From Xanthobacteraceae bacterium (GTDB taxonomy: Bacteria; Pseudomonadota; Alphaproteobacteria; Rhizobiales; Xanthobacteraceae), in contig JAHBZB010000001.1 of NCBI GenBank assembly GCA_019635635.1, forward strand, positions 1,240,001 to 1,304,000: 64,000 nt of DNA, given 5' to 3'. The notes under the pieces were generated by a model. That model saw only the letters and a list, made by a program, of their open reading frames with translations, was not told the origin of the DNA and ran no database searches. Positions 1 through 7,615 of the stretch are shown here, piece by piece. The stretch's first letter is position 1. Every line of letters starts with the position of its first letter. The position numbers were made by a program, and so were the translations under genes.

Positions 1-210
1 GTCGTGCTGGTCACGCATGACGTCGGTGAAGCTATTACGATGTGCGACCGCATCGTCGTCATTACCAGTAGGCCGGGCAGGGTGAAGTCGGTGCATACGA
101 TCGGCATCGATCCGGCGCTCCGGCATCCTTTGAAGATTCGCAAGCAGGCCCGCTTCAACGAGCTTTACGAAATGATCTGGGACGAACTCGGCATTCAGTT
201 CGCGGCTTAG
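1..210 (+). CDS. ABC transporter ATP-binding protein, C-terminal fragment (NitT/TauT type)
   Basis: This is the last 69 codons of an ABC ATPase whose 5' part lies outside the window; reading frame 1 is open from the first base. What is visible is the end of the nucleotide-binding domain: LVTHDVGEAITMCDRIVV contains the H-loop histidine (VTHD) and the EA that follows it in importers. The tail (SRPGRVKS, then a basic helix and a hydrophobic C-terminus) is the pattern seen in nitrate, taurine and hydroxymethylpyrimidine importers. It ends 9 bases before the RutD-like gene and is probably in the same operon, which suggests a pyrimidine-type substrate. That substrate is inferred from the neighbour only. 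Confidence 0.85.
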   Translation, partial: VVLVTHDVGEAITMCDRIVVITSRPGRVKSVHTIGIDPALRHPLKIRKQARFNELYEMIWDELGIQFAA

Positions 211-219
211 CCAGGTTCA

Positions 220-1011
220 ATGGCGGAAATGAAATATCAGGTTTATGGCAGGGCCGGACGCGACGTGCCGACGGTCGTATTCTCGGCGGGCCTCGGCGGG
301 TCGCATCACTTCTGGCGGCCGCAGATCGAGGCACTCGGCGAGAGATTCCGGATCATCGGCTACGATCATCGTGGTACCGGCGCGAATGCGGAGCCGCTTC
401 CCGAGAATTATTCGATTGAACAGATGGCCGCCGACGTAGTCGAGTTGCTCGATGCGGACGGCAGCGAGGGCGTTCATTTTATCGGGCATGCTCTTGGCGC
501 GATTATTGGATTTGCATTGGCTCGCAGCAATCCGACGCGCGTGAAGTCTCTCATTCCGGTCAATGGCTGGATGCAGGTGAGCAAACATACGCGGCGTTGT
601 TTCGATGCCCGTTGCGATTTGCTGTTGTCATCGGGTGCCGAGGCCTACGTGAAGGCTCAGCCGATTTTTCTCTATCCTTCCGCGTGGCTCGAAGCGCATT
701 CCGAAGAGGTTGCGCATGAAGAGGAGATCGGAATTAAGAATTTTCAGGGTGCCGATAATCTTCTGCGCAGGATCGGGGCACTGCTGAAGTTCGACGCCAG
801 CCCATGGCTGCATGAGTTGAACTGTCCGATGCTCGTCGCGGCGACGCGCGACGACGTGCTGGTGCCTTGGACCTGTTCGCAGACGCTTGCCGAAAAAGCC
901 GCGAAAGCCACGCTATGGGTGAGCGCCGAAGGCGGTCACGGCTTCACGGCGATAGCGCCTGAGGAATTCAATAAGAGAGCGGCGAGCTTCATAGAACACG
1001 CCGCAAGCTGA
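220..1011 (+). CDS. rutD: RutD-like alpha/beta hydrolase, pyrimidine (uracil) catabolism
   Basis: This 263-aa protein resembles RutD along its whole length, with the recognisable blocks YDHRGTGAN, ENYSIEQMA, VNGWM..HTRRCF, QPIFLYPSAW and FQGADNLLRR. In the Rut pathway RutD is thought to speed hydrolysis of aminoacrylate. The nucleophile elbow reads GHALG (residues 89-93), so alanine 91 sits where classical alpha/beta hydrolases have serine. The Escherichia coli protein, as I recall it, also has GHALG, so this is a family trait rather than damage. A C-terminal GGHGF (around 238-242) supplies the histidine. The other Rut enzymes are not downstream and would have to lie before the window. Confidence 0.85.
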   Translation: MAEMKYQVYGRAGRDVPTVVFSAGLGGSHHFWRPQIEALGERFRIIGYDHRGTGANAEPLPENYSIEQMAADVVELLDADGSEGVHFIGHALGAIIGFALARSNPTRVKSLIPVNGWMQVSKHTRRCFDARCDLLLSSGAEAYVKAQPIFLYPSAWLEAHSEEVAHEEEIGIKNFQGADNLLRRIGALLKFDASPWLHELNCPMLVAATRDDVLVPWTCSQTLAEKAAKATLWVSAEGGHGFTAIAPEEFNKRAASFIEHAAS

Positions 1012-1315
1012 CCACTCGTGCTGAGTGATAGTCTCGCTAAGACCATACCATATCCGCCTTTTGCCCCGCGATAATCAGCGATCTAGTGTATAGGTGGATA
1101 ATGACTGAACTGGGCATGGGCTATCGCTTAGTAAGTGCCAGTGACTGAGCGTACAGTTTCGGATTGGATTGCGACAGGTCCCGTTTCCTCCAAGCCGCTT
1201 TGAAATTGACCGCATAAGTATCTTGGTTCGCTTGCGGCGAATAATTTGATGAATGCTCCGACGGGAGGAGAGCCCCAGCAGATTGTGAAGATAGATCCGA
1301 AGGCGGGGTAATTCC

Positions 1316-1429
1316 ATTCCGACAAACACGAATTTCGACTTATTGGACAATGCCGCGGCAAGGGCAGTTTGTCGGAATGAGCGTTGAAATTATTGGCTTT
1401 TCTAACAACTTCTAAGCTGTTGGTCGCAG
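1316..1429 (+). repeat. Dispersed att-like repeat, copy 1 (hairpin plus tRNA-Arg fragment)
   Basis: This copy opens with ATTCCGACAAAC and closes its first half with GTTTGTCGGAAT (about 1368-1379), giving near-perfect terminal inverted repeats of a 64-base hairpin. It continues through CTTTTCTAACAACTTCTAAG to GCTGTTGGTCGCAG. The last segment matches the anticodon loop and following stem of tRNA-Arg(TCT). The copy breaks off at GGTCGCAG and continues as ACCCACCAATCTTTTCC, which resembles the tRNA-Ile 3' end at 16081-16097 instead of the arginine T-arm. It lies in the same orientation as copies 2 and 3. Confidence 0.85.
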
Positions 1430-1626
1430 ACCCACCAATCTTTTCCAGTAGCTTCGCAAGTATCTGACCGATCGCCACGCGCTGCGCTTGGCATCGCCAT
1501 CTCGTCCTCATGAAGCTACGCGGCTTCGCGTGCCGTCGTGCGAGCCTCTTTACGGGAGTGCGCGTTTGCGGACCCCGTCTTGACGAATGTTCCAACTGTC
1601 GTAACGTATCAAGAAAATGAAATGCC

Positions 1627-1643
1627 GTTTCACTATGTGAAAC
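1627..1643. promoter_or_regulatory. Probable IclR operator, perfect palindrome
   Basis: The sequence GTTTCACTATGTGAAAC is a perfect inverted repeat with 7-bp arms and a 3-bp centre. It ends 18 bases before the start codon of the IclR-family gene. IclR proteins commonly autoregulate through palindromes of this size, so it is the natural candidate operator for module A. Binding is inferred from position and symmetry only. Confidence 0.6.
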
Positions 1644-1661
1644 AACGGATGAATTGTCGAG

Positions 1662-2441
1662 ATGACCGTCAAAACTCTCGTGAAAGGGCTTTATGTCCTT
1701 GAGGCGCTGGCGAGCCGATCGGGCCCTGTCGGCGTTGCAGCGCTCGCCCGCGAATTGGGCATGCCCAAAAGCAATGTGTTCCGGCTTCTGAATGCTCTCG
1801 TCGCCCAACGTTATGTGATGAAGCGTTCGGAAGACGATCAGTATCAAATTACGCTCAAGCTCTGGGAGCTTGGAACGCATGTCATGTCGCAGGTCGATTT
1901 AATCAATGCAGCATCGTCGTCGCTGGAAGAACTTGCATCTCGATCGGGTGAGACGAGCCAGCTTGCAATGCTCGACGCGTATGAGAGCGTCTATGTCGAT
2001 AAGCGCGATGGCAGATTTCCCATTCGCGGCTTCACAAAAATTGGAAGCCGCGCTCCCGCGCACTGCTGCGCGACCGGGAAAGCAGAGCTTGCGTTCAAAG
2101 CCGGCGATATCGTCGGGTCTTTCGAGAAGCGGCTTAAACGCTACACGTCGACTACGATCGTCAGCCCCGAACAGCTTACGCGCGAACTGAAAAAAATCCG
2201 TACCCAAGGCTTCGCGACAAATCGTGGCGAATGGTTCGAGGAAGTGTGGGGCATAGCCGCTCCGATCCGCAACGGTGTCGGGTCTGTTTGCGGAAGCGTC
2301 GGGATTTGGGGTCCGAAAGTCAGGATTTCCAAAGTCGTCGATCGATCGGTGGAAAATGTCACCAAGGCCGCGGCGGAAATTTCGGCCGCCCTTGGATTTA
2401 GGCAAGCAAAACTACAGCCGGTGAGAGCAAACAGGAGTTAG
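1662..2441 (+). CDS. IclR-family transcriptional regulator
   Basis: This 259-aa protein has the usual IclR length. The N-terminal winged helix-turn-helix (about residues 5-65) includes LYVLEALASRSGPVGVAALARELGMPKSNVFRLLNAL. The C-terminal effector domain contains the family-typical ATGKAELAF and TRELKKIRTQGFATNRGEWFEEVWGIAAPI. It is the first gene of module A, ending 2 bases before the binding-protein gene, so it is likely cotranscribed with the transporter and amidohydrolase genes and regulates them. The palindrome at 1627-1643 is the likely target. The effector is unknown, plausibly a substrate of the downstream cyclic amidohydrolase. Confidence 0.93.
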   Translation: MTVKTLVKGLYVLEALASRSGPVGVAALARELGMPKSNVFRLLNALVAQRYVMKRSEDDQYQITLKLWELGTHVMSQVDLINAASSSLEELASRSGETSQLAMLDAYESVYVDKRDGRFPIRGFTKIGSRAPAHCCATGKAELAFKAGDIVGSFEKRLKRYTSTTIVSPEQLTRELKKIRTQGFATNRGEWFEEVWGIAAPIRNGVGSVCGSVGIWGPKVRISKVVDRSVENVTKAAAEISAALGFRQAKLQPVRANRS

Positions 2442-2443
2442 CG

Positions 2444-3475
2444 ATGATGTTGCGGGTAATCTTGATGCTGATGTCGCTCATGACGAGCGTTGGACTGGCG
2501 CATGCGCAGAAAGAACTGCACATCTATATGCCGCAAGGTGCTGTGGGTCCGGTCGAGAAATACGTCGCGCCGATTATGCTCCAGCAATATCAAACCAAGC
2601 TAGTGATTACGCCGGTATTGAGTGGGCAGGCACTGACAAAAGCTATCGCGCAAAGAGCCAATCCGGAAATATCGGTATTCATGCTTGACGAAGGCTTCTG
2701 GCTGCAAGGCAAGCGGGCTGGCTTGTGGGAAACAATCGATGGCGTCTCAAGCCTGAAGCAAATTCCAGCTCGCTTTCGAGACGTAGATGGGCAAGGAAGT
2801 GCATTTCTGCTCTATCTTCTGGGCCTGATTTATGATGAGAAGGCGCTGGCAGAGCGAAATATTCCGGCGCCCACTTCCTATGAAGATCTTTGGAACCCGG
2901 CTCTTAAAGGTCGTGTGACAATTCCGGATGCAAACAGCACTTTCTCTTACGCGCTTCTGTTCAAGATCAATGAACTCCAGGGCGGCGATATCAAAAAGTC
3001 GTTCGACCCTGGCTTCCAGAAACTCGGTCAGCTTTCGCCGAACGTCGGCGTGTTCCACGGCGGTGCGTCCACTCTGATTCCGCTCTTCTCGCAGGGACAG
3101 GTGTTGATCGGTTTCAATGCCAGCTTCCCTGCGCAACGGCTTGCCGGGGAAGGGCGGCCGATCCGCTGGGTCGCACCGAAAGAAGGTGCGATCGCAATCG
3201 CGGCTTATGTGGCTCTGGCGAAGAATTCGCCGGAGAAAGACGCCGCACTCCAGTTCATCAACCTGATCCTGTCGCCCGAGTATCAGGCCGTACAGGCGGA
3301 AATTGCCTACAGCGGGTATGTTAATCCGAATACCAAGCTCAATCCGGAATTCGCCAAGAACTTCCTGATCAAGCCGGAAGTGATCGAGCGGGCATCGCTG
3401 ATGAATTGGGATGTCTATTTAGCTAAGCGCTCCGAATTGAACGGCCGCTGGCAGCGTCAGGTCGAAAGCAAGTAA
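2444..3475 (+). CDS. ABC transporter substrate-binding protein (PotD/family 1 type)
   Basis: This 343-aa periplasmic protein has a clear signal peptide: MMLRVILMLMSLMTSVGLAHAQ, with probable cleavage after AHA. The mature part has the layout of family 1 solute-binding proteins (polyamine, thiamine or iron type): KELHIYMPQGAVGPVEKYV at the start, then AYVALAKNSPEKDAALQFINLILSPEYQA near the end. It is followed by a matching ATPase and two permeases, so the set is a complete importer. The ligand cannot be read from sequence. Linkage to a cyclic amidohydrolase suggests a cyclic ureide, hydantoin or related amide. Confidence 0.9.
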   Translation: MMLRVILMLMSLMTSVGLAHAQKELHIYMPQGAVGPVEKYVAPIMLQQYQTKLVITPVLSGQALTKAIAQRANPEISVFMLDEGFWLQGKRAGLWETIDGVSSLKQIPARFRDVDGQGSAFLLYLLGLIYDEKALAERNIPAPTSYEDLWNPALKGRVTIPDANSTFSYALLFKINELQGGDIKKSFDPGFQKLGQLSPNVGVFHGGASTLIPLFSQGQVLIGFNASFPAQRLAGEGRPIRWVAPKEGAIAIAAYVALAKNSPEKDAALQFINLILSPEYQAVQAEIAYSGYVNPNTKLNPEFAKNFLIKPEVIERASLMNWDVYLAKRSELNGRWQRQVESK

Positions 3476-3487
3476 GCGCAGGTTTCG

Positions 3488-4567
3488 ATGTCCGATTCGC
3501 TGGCGCTGTCCTTGAGTGGCGTTTCCAAAAGTTTCGACAAGACCGCCATTCTGAAGGGTATCAATCTAGACGTGCGCAAGGGAGAGTTCATTTCTCTTCT
3601 TGGACCGTCCGGTTGTGGCAAGACGACGACGCTCAACTTGATCGCTGGCTTCAGCAAGCCGGACGCCGGCGATATTTTAATCAGCGGCCGGCGCGTAAAC
3701 GACATGCCCAGCCATCATCGCCATCTCGGCATGGTGTTTCAGGGACATGCGCTGTTTCCGCACATGAATTGTTTCGACAACGTTGCGTTCGGGCTGCGAA
3801 TGCGAAAGGCCGCCGATAGCGAAATCCGCTCGCGAGTCGGGGAAGCGCTGGAGCTTGTCCGGCTATCCGGAATGGAAAAGCGTTTTCCGCGTGAGCTTTC
3901 CGGCGGACAACAGCAGCGCGTCGGTCTGGCCAGAGCTTTGGCCGTCAAGCCGGAAATTCTCCTGCTCGACGAACCCCTCAGCAATCTGGATGCGAAGTTA
4001 CGAAAGGCCATGCAAAGCGAGCTGCGGGCGATCCACACGAAAATACGGACGACGATGGTTTATGTTACGCATGACCAGGAAGAGGCGCTTACGCTGTCGA
4101 ATCGTATCGCAGTGATGAACGATGGACGTCTCGAGCAACTCGATACGCCAGAAGGAATTTACCTTCAGCCCCGAACCCGCTTCGTCGCGGACTTCATCGG
4201 TTCGTCCAATTTTTTGCGCGGCACGGTTATTGAGTGCCGGCCTGGAAGCGTTGTCGCGAAACTCGAAACCGGCGAGAACGCGATCGTCCGAACAGACAAG
4301 AATCTTCCGGCGGGTTCGGAGATCCAGCTCGGCGTACGCTCCGACCGCATTCTCGTGTTGTCGGCAGATGCTCCAATCAGTCAGGGAGCTCTATCGGGCA
4401 AGGTGCTCGATCGCGTATTTGCCGGGTCGCAATTTCAAATCCTCGTGGAAGTTGCTTCCGGCCAAAGGATTTCCGTTCATCTTAACGAGGCGCCATCGGC
4501 GAATGTCGTCCCTGGCGCTTCCGTCCGGCTGGAAATCGCCCCTTCGAACTGGATGATTCTGCAGTGA
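3488..4567 (+). CDS. ABC transporter ATP-binding protein (PotA-like, TOBE domain)
   Basis: This 359-aa ATPase has a Walker A motif GPSGCGKTT (residues 39-47), a signature LSGGQQQRVGLARAL (from about 137), a Walker B ILLLDEPLSNLD (about 157-168) and an H-loop VTHDQEEA. Residues from about 230 form a TOBE-type regulatory domain, as in spermidine, iron and sulfate importers. It energises the importer made with the preceding binding protein and the two following permeases. The stop codon overlaps the next gene's GTG start by 4 bases, which suggests translational coupling. Confidence 0.95.
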   Translation: MSDSLALSLSGVSKSFDKTAILKGINLDVRKGEFISLLGPSGCGKTTTLNLIAGFSKPDAGDILISGRRVNDMPSHHRHLGMVFQGHALFPHMNCFDNVAFGLRMRKAADSEIRSRVGEALELVRLSGMEKRFPRELSGGQQQRVGLARALAVKPEILLLDEPLSNLDAKLRKAMQSELRAIHTKIRTTMVYVTHDQEEALTLSNRIAVMNDGRLEQLDTPEGIYLQPRTRFVADFIGSSNFLRGTVIECRPGSVVAKLETGENAIVRTDKNLPAGSEIQLGVRSDRILVLSADAPISQGALSGKVLDRVFAGSQFQILVEVASGQRISVHLNEAPSANVVPGASVRLEIAPSNWMILQ

Positions 4568-5424
4568 GTTCGCGTTCGTCCATTGCGCTTGCGGCCCCTG
4601 CGGCTCTGTGGCTCGCAGTCGCCTGGGCATGGCCTCTTCTGTTGGTATTCGCGATTAGCGTTCGCGATGTCGATCCTAACACGTTCGAGGTCGGCGGATG
4701 GACACTCGATCATTTTCGGAACGCGCTCAGCGATCCGTTCTATCTCGACGCTCTCTTGCGCTCGTTCCGGATTGCCGCGCTCGTGACGATTTTGGCGATC
4801 ATTCTTGGGTATCCAGTCGCGCTTCATATCTCCCGAACGAAATCGCGGCAGGCACGCGCCGCGTTCACGCTGGTTCTGCTGATTCCAATCATGATCAGCC
4901 TCGTGGTCACGGCGTTTGCGTGGATATTGATCCTCGGTCCGACCGGTCTTGCGAACAAATTTATCCAGCTCATCGGGCTATCGAACGGTCCGATCCAGCT
5001 CTTGAACTCCGAGGCAGGGGTCGTGGCGGTCCTCGTTTACAGCTTCGGACCCTATCTCGTTTTGAATCTTTGCACGTCTATCGACAAGATTGATCCCGCG
5101 GTTCTCCGCGCGGCGGAGGTTCACGGCGCGAGCCGCTTTCAGCAGTTCTACCGCATTGTTTTGCCGCTCAGCGTGCCGGGGATGCTTTCAGGCGGGTTGA
5201 TCGTATTCTCTCTCGCGGCAGCCGCGTTCGTGACGCCGTACGTTATCGGCGGCAGCCGCGTGAAAGTACTTCCTCTCCTCATCTATAACGCCGCGGTCAC
5301 GACGTTCGACTGGCCGCTCGCTGCCACGCTGAGTATTTTTCTATTTGTCATCTGCATGGTTATGACGGCGTTTTTTGCGCGTATCGTCGAACGGCGGTTT
5401 GCAGCGTGGCTGCGCGGCGCATGA
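4564..5424 (+). CDS. ABC transporter permease (PotB-like)
   Basis: This 286-aa inner-membrane permease of the binding-protein-dependent type has about six predicted transmembrane segments. The cytoplasmic EAA loop that contacts the ATPase is visible as RAAEVHGASRFQQFYRIVLPLSVPGM. It starts at GTG inside the stop codon of the ATPase gene and overlaps the second permease by 4 bases. It forms the translocation channel with the following protein. Confidence 0.93.
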   Translation: MSSRSSIALAAPAALWLAVAWAWPLLLVFAISVRDVDPNTFEVGGWTLDHFRNALSDPFYLDALLRSFRIAALVTILAIILGYPVALHISRTKSRQARAAFTLVLLIPIMISLVVTAFAWILILGPTGLANKFIQLIGLSNGPIQLLNSEAGVVAVLVYSFGPYLVLNLCTSIDKIDPAVLRAAEVHGASRFQQFYRIVLPLSVPGMLSGGLIVFSLAAAAFVTPYVIGGSRVKVLPLLIYNAAVTTFDWPLAATLSIFLFVICMVMTAFFARIVERRFAAWLRGA

Positions 5425-6200
5425 AAATATCCGTCACTTCCATTTTTGCGTTCATCATCTACGCGATCATCATCGCGCCGGTGCTGATGGTGGTGGGTGC
5501 GTCGTTTACCGAAACGCGCTTTATCGCGTTTCCGCCGCAGGGGTTCACGCTGGACTGGTATTGGCGCGCGCTAAACGACCGCGCCTTGATGGGTGGTTTG
5601 TGGCTGAGCGTAACCATTGCGTTGACCGCGGTGGGAATATCGACGGTTCTGGGAACGATGGCTGCGATCTATCTTGCGCGTCCTAAAGCGTTTGGCGGCG
5701 CTGTCTTGTCCAGCTTTTTCCTCGCGCCACTGAACGTTCCAGCCGTGATGACCGCGTTTGCACTTCTGCTGGCGTTCACGCGGTGGGGATTGATCAACTG
5801 GTATGGGCTGGTCGCGGCGCATGTCGTGCTTACGCTGCCTTACGTCGTGCGATCGGTATTGGTGAGTCTTGCCGGGCTCGATTCTTCCATTCAACGCGCG
5901 GCGGGAATCCTAGGCGCGAGTCCGCTACGTGTATTCTGGCATGTTACCTTGCCGCTCATCCGGCCGGGGGTAGTCGCAGGCGCGATTTTCTCGTTCCTGA
6001 TTTCCTTCAACAACGTTCCGGTATCCGTCTTCATATCTTCACCCGGTTCGGCGCCCCTGCCGGTGGTGTTGTTTAACCGGATGCAATGGCTCGCCGAGCC
6101 TTCGGTCGCTGCTGCTGCAACAATCGCCATCGTTGCCACGATATCGACCATGTTGATCCTTGAGCGCCGGTTCTCGTTCTATCAATCGATGTTTCGCTAA
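5421..6200 (+). CDS. ABC transporter permease (PotC-like)
   Basis: This is the second permease of the importer, about 259 aa, with multiple hydrophobic segments and the EAA loop RAAGILGASPLRVFWHVTLPLIRPGV. I chose ATG at 5421 because it makes the common ATGA overlap with the previous stop and begins directly with MKISVTSIFAFIIYAIIIAP. An upstream in-frame GTG at 5406 would add five residues (MAARR). Its hydrophobic profile and length match PotC-type subunits. Confidence 0.92.
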   Translation: MKISVTSIFAFIIYAIIIAPVLMVVGASFTETRFIAFPPQGFTLDWYWRALNDRALMGGLWLSVTIALTAVGISTVLGTMAAIYLARPKAFGGAVLSSFFLAPLNVPAVMTAFALLLAFTRWGLINWYGLVAAHVVLTLPYVVRSVLVSLAGLDSSIQRAAGILGASPLRVFWHVTLPLIRPGVVAGAIFSFLISFNNVPVSVFISSPGSAPLPVVLFNRMQWLAEPSVAAAATIAIVATISTMLILERRFSFYQSMFR

Positions 6201-6217
6201 ATACCTCTGGAGTGAAC

Positions 6218-7615
6218 ATGAAAGCGGACTTGGTTATCCGAAACGGCGCAGTCGTGACGCCTGGCGGCGTAATTCAGGCGAACATTGCAGTGAAGGGCGG
6301 CCGAATCGTCGGCATGTCTTCCGGAGAGCTCACGCCTGATGCCGACGAAATGATTGATGCGGCGGGGCTTGTCGTGCTGCCGGGCGGCGTCGACACGCAT
6401 ACGCATCTGCGCGAGCCGGGGTTTACGCATAAGGAAGATATACAGAGCGGAACGCGTGCGGCCGTGGCCGGCGGCTATACGACGGTCTCAGGTATGCCGA
6501 ACGTTCAGCCGATTACGACGACCGTTCAGCGCTATCTGGATCTCATCGAGGTCTATGCCGCGAATTCGCTTGTTGACTTCAATCACAATCCGGCGCCGAC
6601 GCGGCTGGAAGAAGTGCAGGCGCTGGCCGATGCCGGCGCGCTCGGATTCAAGATCTACATGATTACCGACAAGGGCACGGACTATCCGCATATGCCCGAA
6701 CTCGGCGTGCATCATCAGGGTCGTCTTTTTGAGATTGCAGAAGAGGTCGGGAAAACCGGGCTGCCGCTGATGGTTCACCCGAACAACCAGGAATTGCTGG
6801 AAACGCTGTCGGACCGGGCGATCAAGGCCGGAGACACGAGCTATCAGACCGTCGCACAGCTTTCAGCATCTTATGACGGCATCATTTTTGATTCCGCCAT
6901 CAGCTATCTCTGCCGGATGCAAGAGGTTCTGGGCTTCCGGCTTCATGTTCTTCATCTTCGGTCGCCGCGGTCGCTCGAAGTGCTTAGAGCGGCGAAGCGG
7001 GCGAAACAGGCGGTCACGGTCGAAACCAATCCGCATATGCTGTTCCTTTGCAACGACTGGGAGGAGATCGAAAGACTCGGTCCTTATGCGCTCAATCTCT
7101 GGAACGGTCCGAATACGACCGATTTGCTCTGGGAATGCGTTAACGACGGAACGATCGACGTCATCGGGTCAGATCATGCGCCTCATCTGCGCGAAGAGAA
7201 AGAAATCGGCTGGACGAATATGTTTGTTGCCGCGAACGGCACGCCGAAAATTCAGGAAACGCTGCCGTTGTTCCTGAACGCAGTGAACGAGGGGCGGCTT
7301 TCGTACACCAGACTCGCGGAAATATTTTCGACAACTCCAGCGAAGATTTTTGGACTTTATCCCCGCAAGGGCGTGATCCAGGTGGGTGCCGACGCAGATC
7401 TTGTCGTCGTCGATCCGAACAAGGAACAGGTGCTGAGAAACGAGGACATGCTCAGCAAGTGCGGGTGGACCTCGTGGGACGGGCGGCGCGTGCGGGGTGT
7501 CACGGTTCATACGCTCGTGCGAGGTACTTTTGCCTATCGTGATGGAAAGGTCGTGGGCAAGCCAGGCCACGGGCGCCATGTGAAGCCTGCGCGCGAGAAG
7601 GATCGCCTGCTGTGA
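6218..7615 (+). CDS. Cyclic amidohydrolase (dihydroorotase/allantoinase/hydantoinase family)
   Basis: This 465-aa enzyme of the amidohydrolase superfamily shows a complete dinuclear metal site: H61 and H63 (DTHTHLREPG), a probable carboxylated lysine K145 (GFKIYM), H187 (MVHPNN), H246 (VLHLRSP) and D319 (GSDHAPH). It should hydrolyse a cyclic amide bond. Dihydroorotase, allantoinase and hydantoinase share this site, so the substrate is open. Start ATG 6218 is preceded by GGAG; GTG 6212 is a poorer alternative. It follows a complete ABC importer and precedes an oxidoreductase and a CobW GTPase, suggesting uptake and ring opening of an imported cyclic compound. Confidence 0.88.
   Translation: MKADLVIRNGAVVTPGGVIQANIAVKGGRIVGMSSGELTPDADEMIDAAGLVVLPGGVDTHTHLREPGFTHKEDIQSGTRAAVAGGYTTVSGMPNVQPITTTVQRYLDLIEVYAANSLVDFNHNPAPTRLEEVQALADAGALGFKIYMITDKGTDYPHMPELGVHHQGRLFEIAEEVGKTGLPLMVHPNNQELLETLSDRAIKAGDTSYQTVAQLSASYDGIIFDSAISYLCRMQEVLGFRLHVLHLRSPRSLEVLRAAKRAKQAVTVETNPHMLFLCNDWEEIERLGPYALNLWNGPNTTDLLWECVNDGTIDVIGSDHAPHLREEKEIGWTNMFVAANGTPKIQETLPLFLNAVNEGRLSYTRLAEIFSTTPAKIFGLYPRKGVIQVGADADLVVVDPNKEQVLRNEDMLSKCGWTSWDGRRVRGVTVHTLVRGTFAYRDGKVVGKPGHGRHVKPAREKDRLL

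Larger units (their letters stand above)
1012..1661. other. 650-base intergenic region with an att-like repeat and an operator
   Basis: I see no convincing gene here. Open frames on the minus strand translate the repeat and the antisense of the IclR gene, and look like nothing known. The stretch holds copy 1 of the tRNA-derived repeat (1316-1429) and, just before the IclR start codon, a perfect 17-bp inverted repeat. Base composition is more A/T-rich than in the flanking genes. Confidence 0.7.

Noticed and set aside
1128-1880. A 250-codon minus-strand frame over repeat copy 1 and the IclR start
   Set aside because: It translates the repeat and the antisense of the IclR gene, with no recognisable domain.
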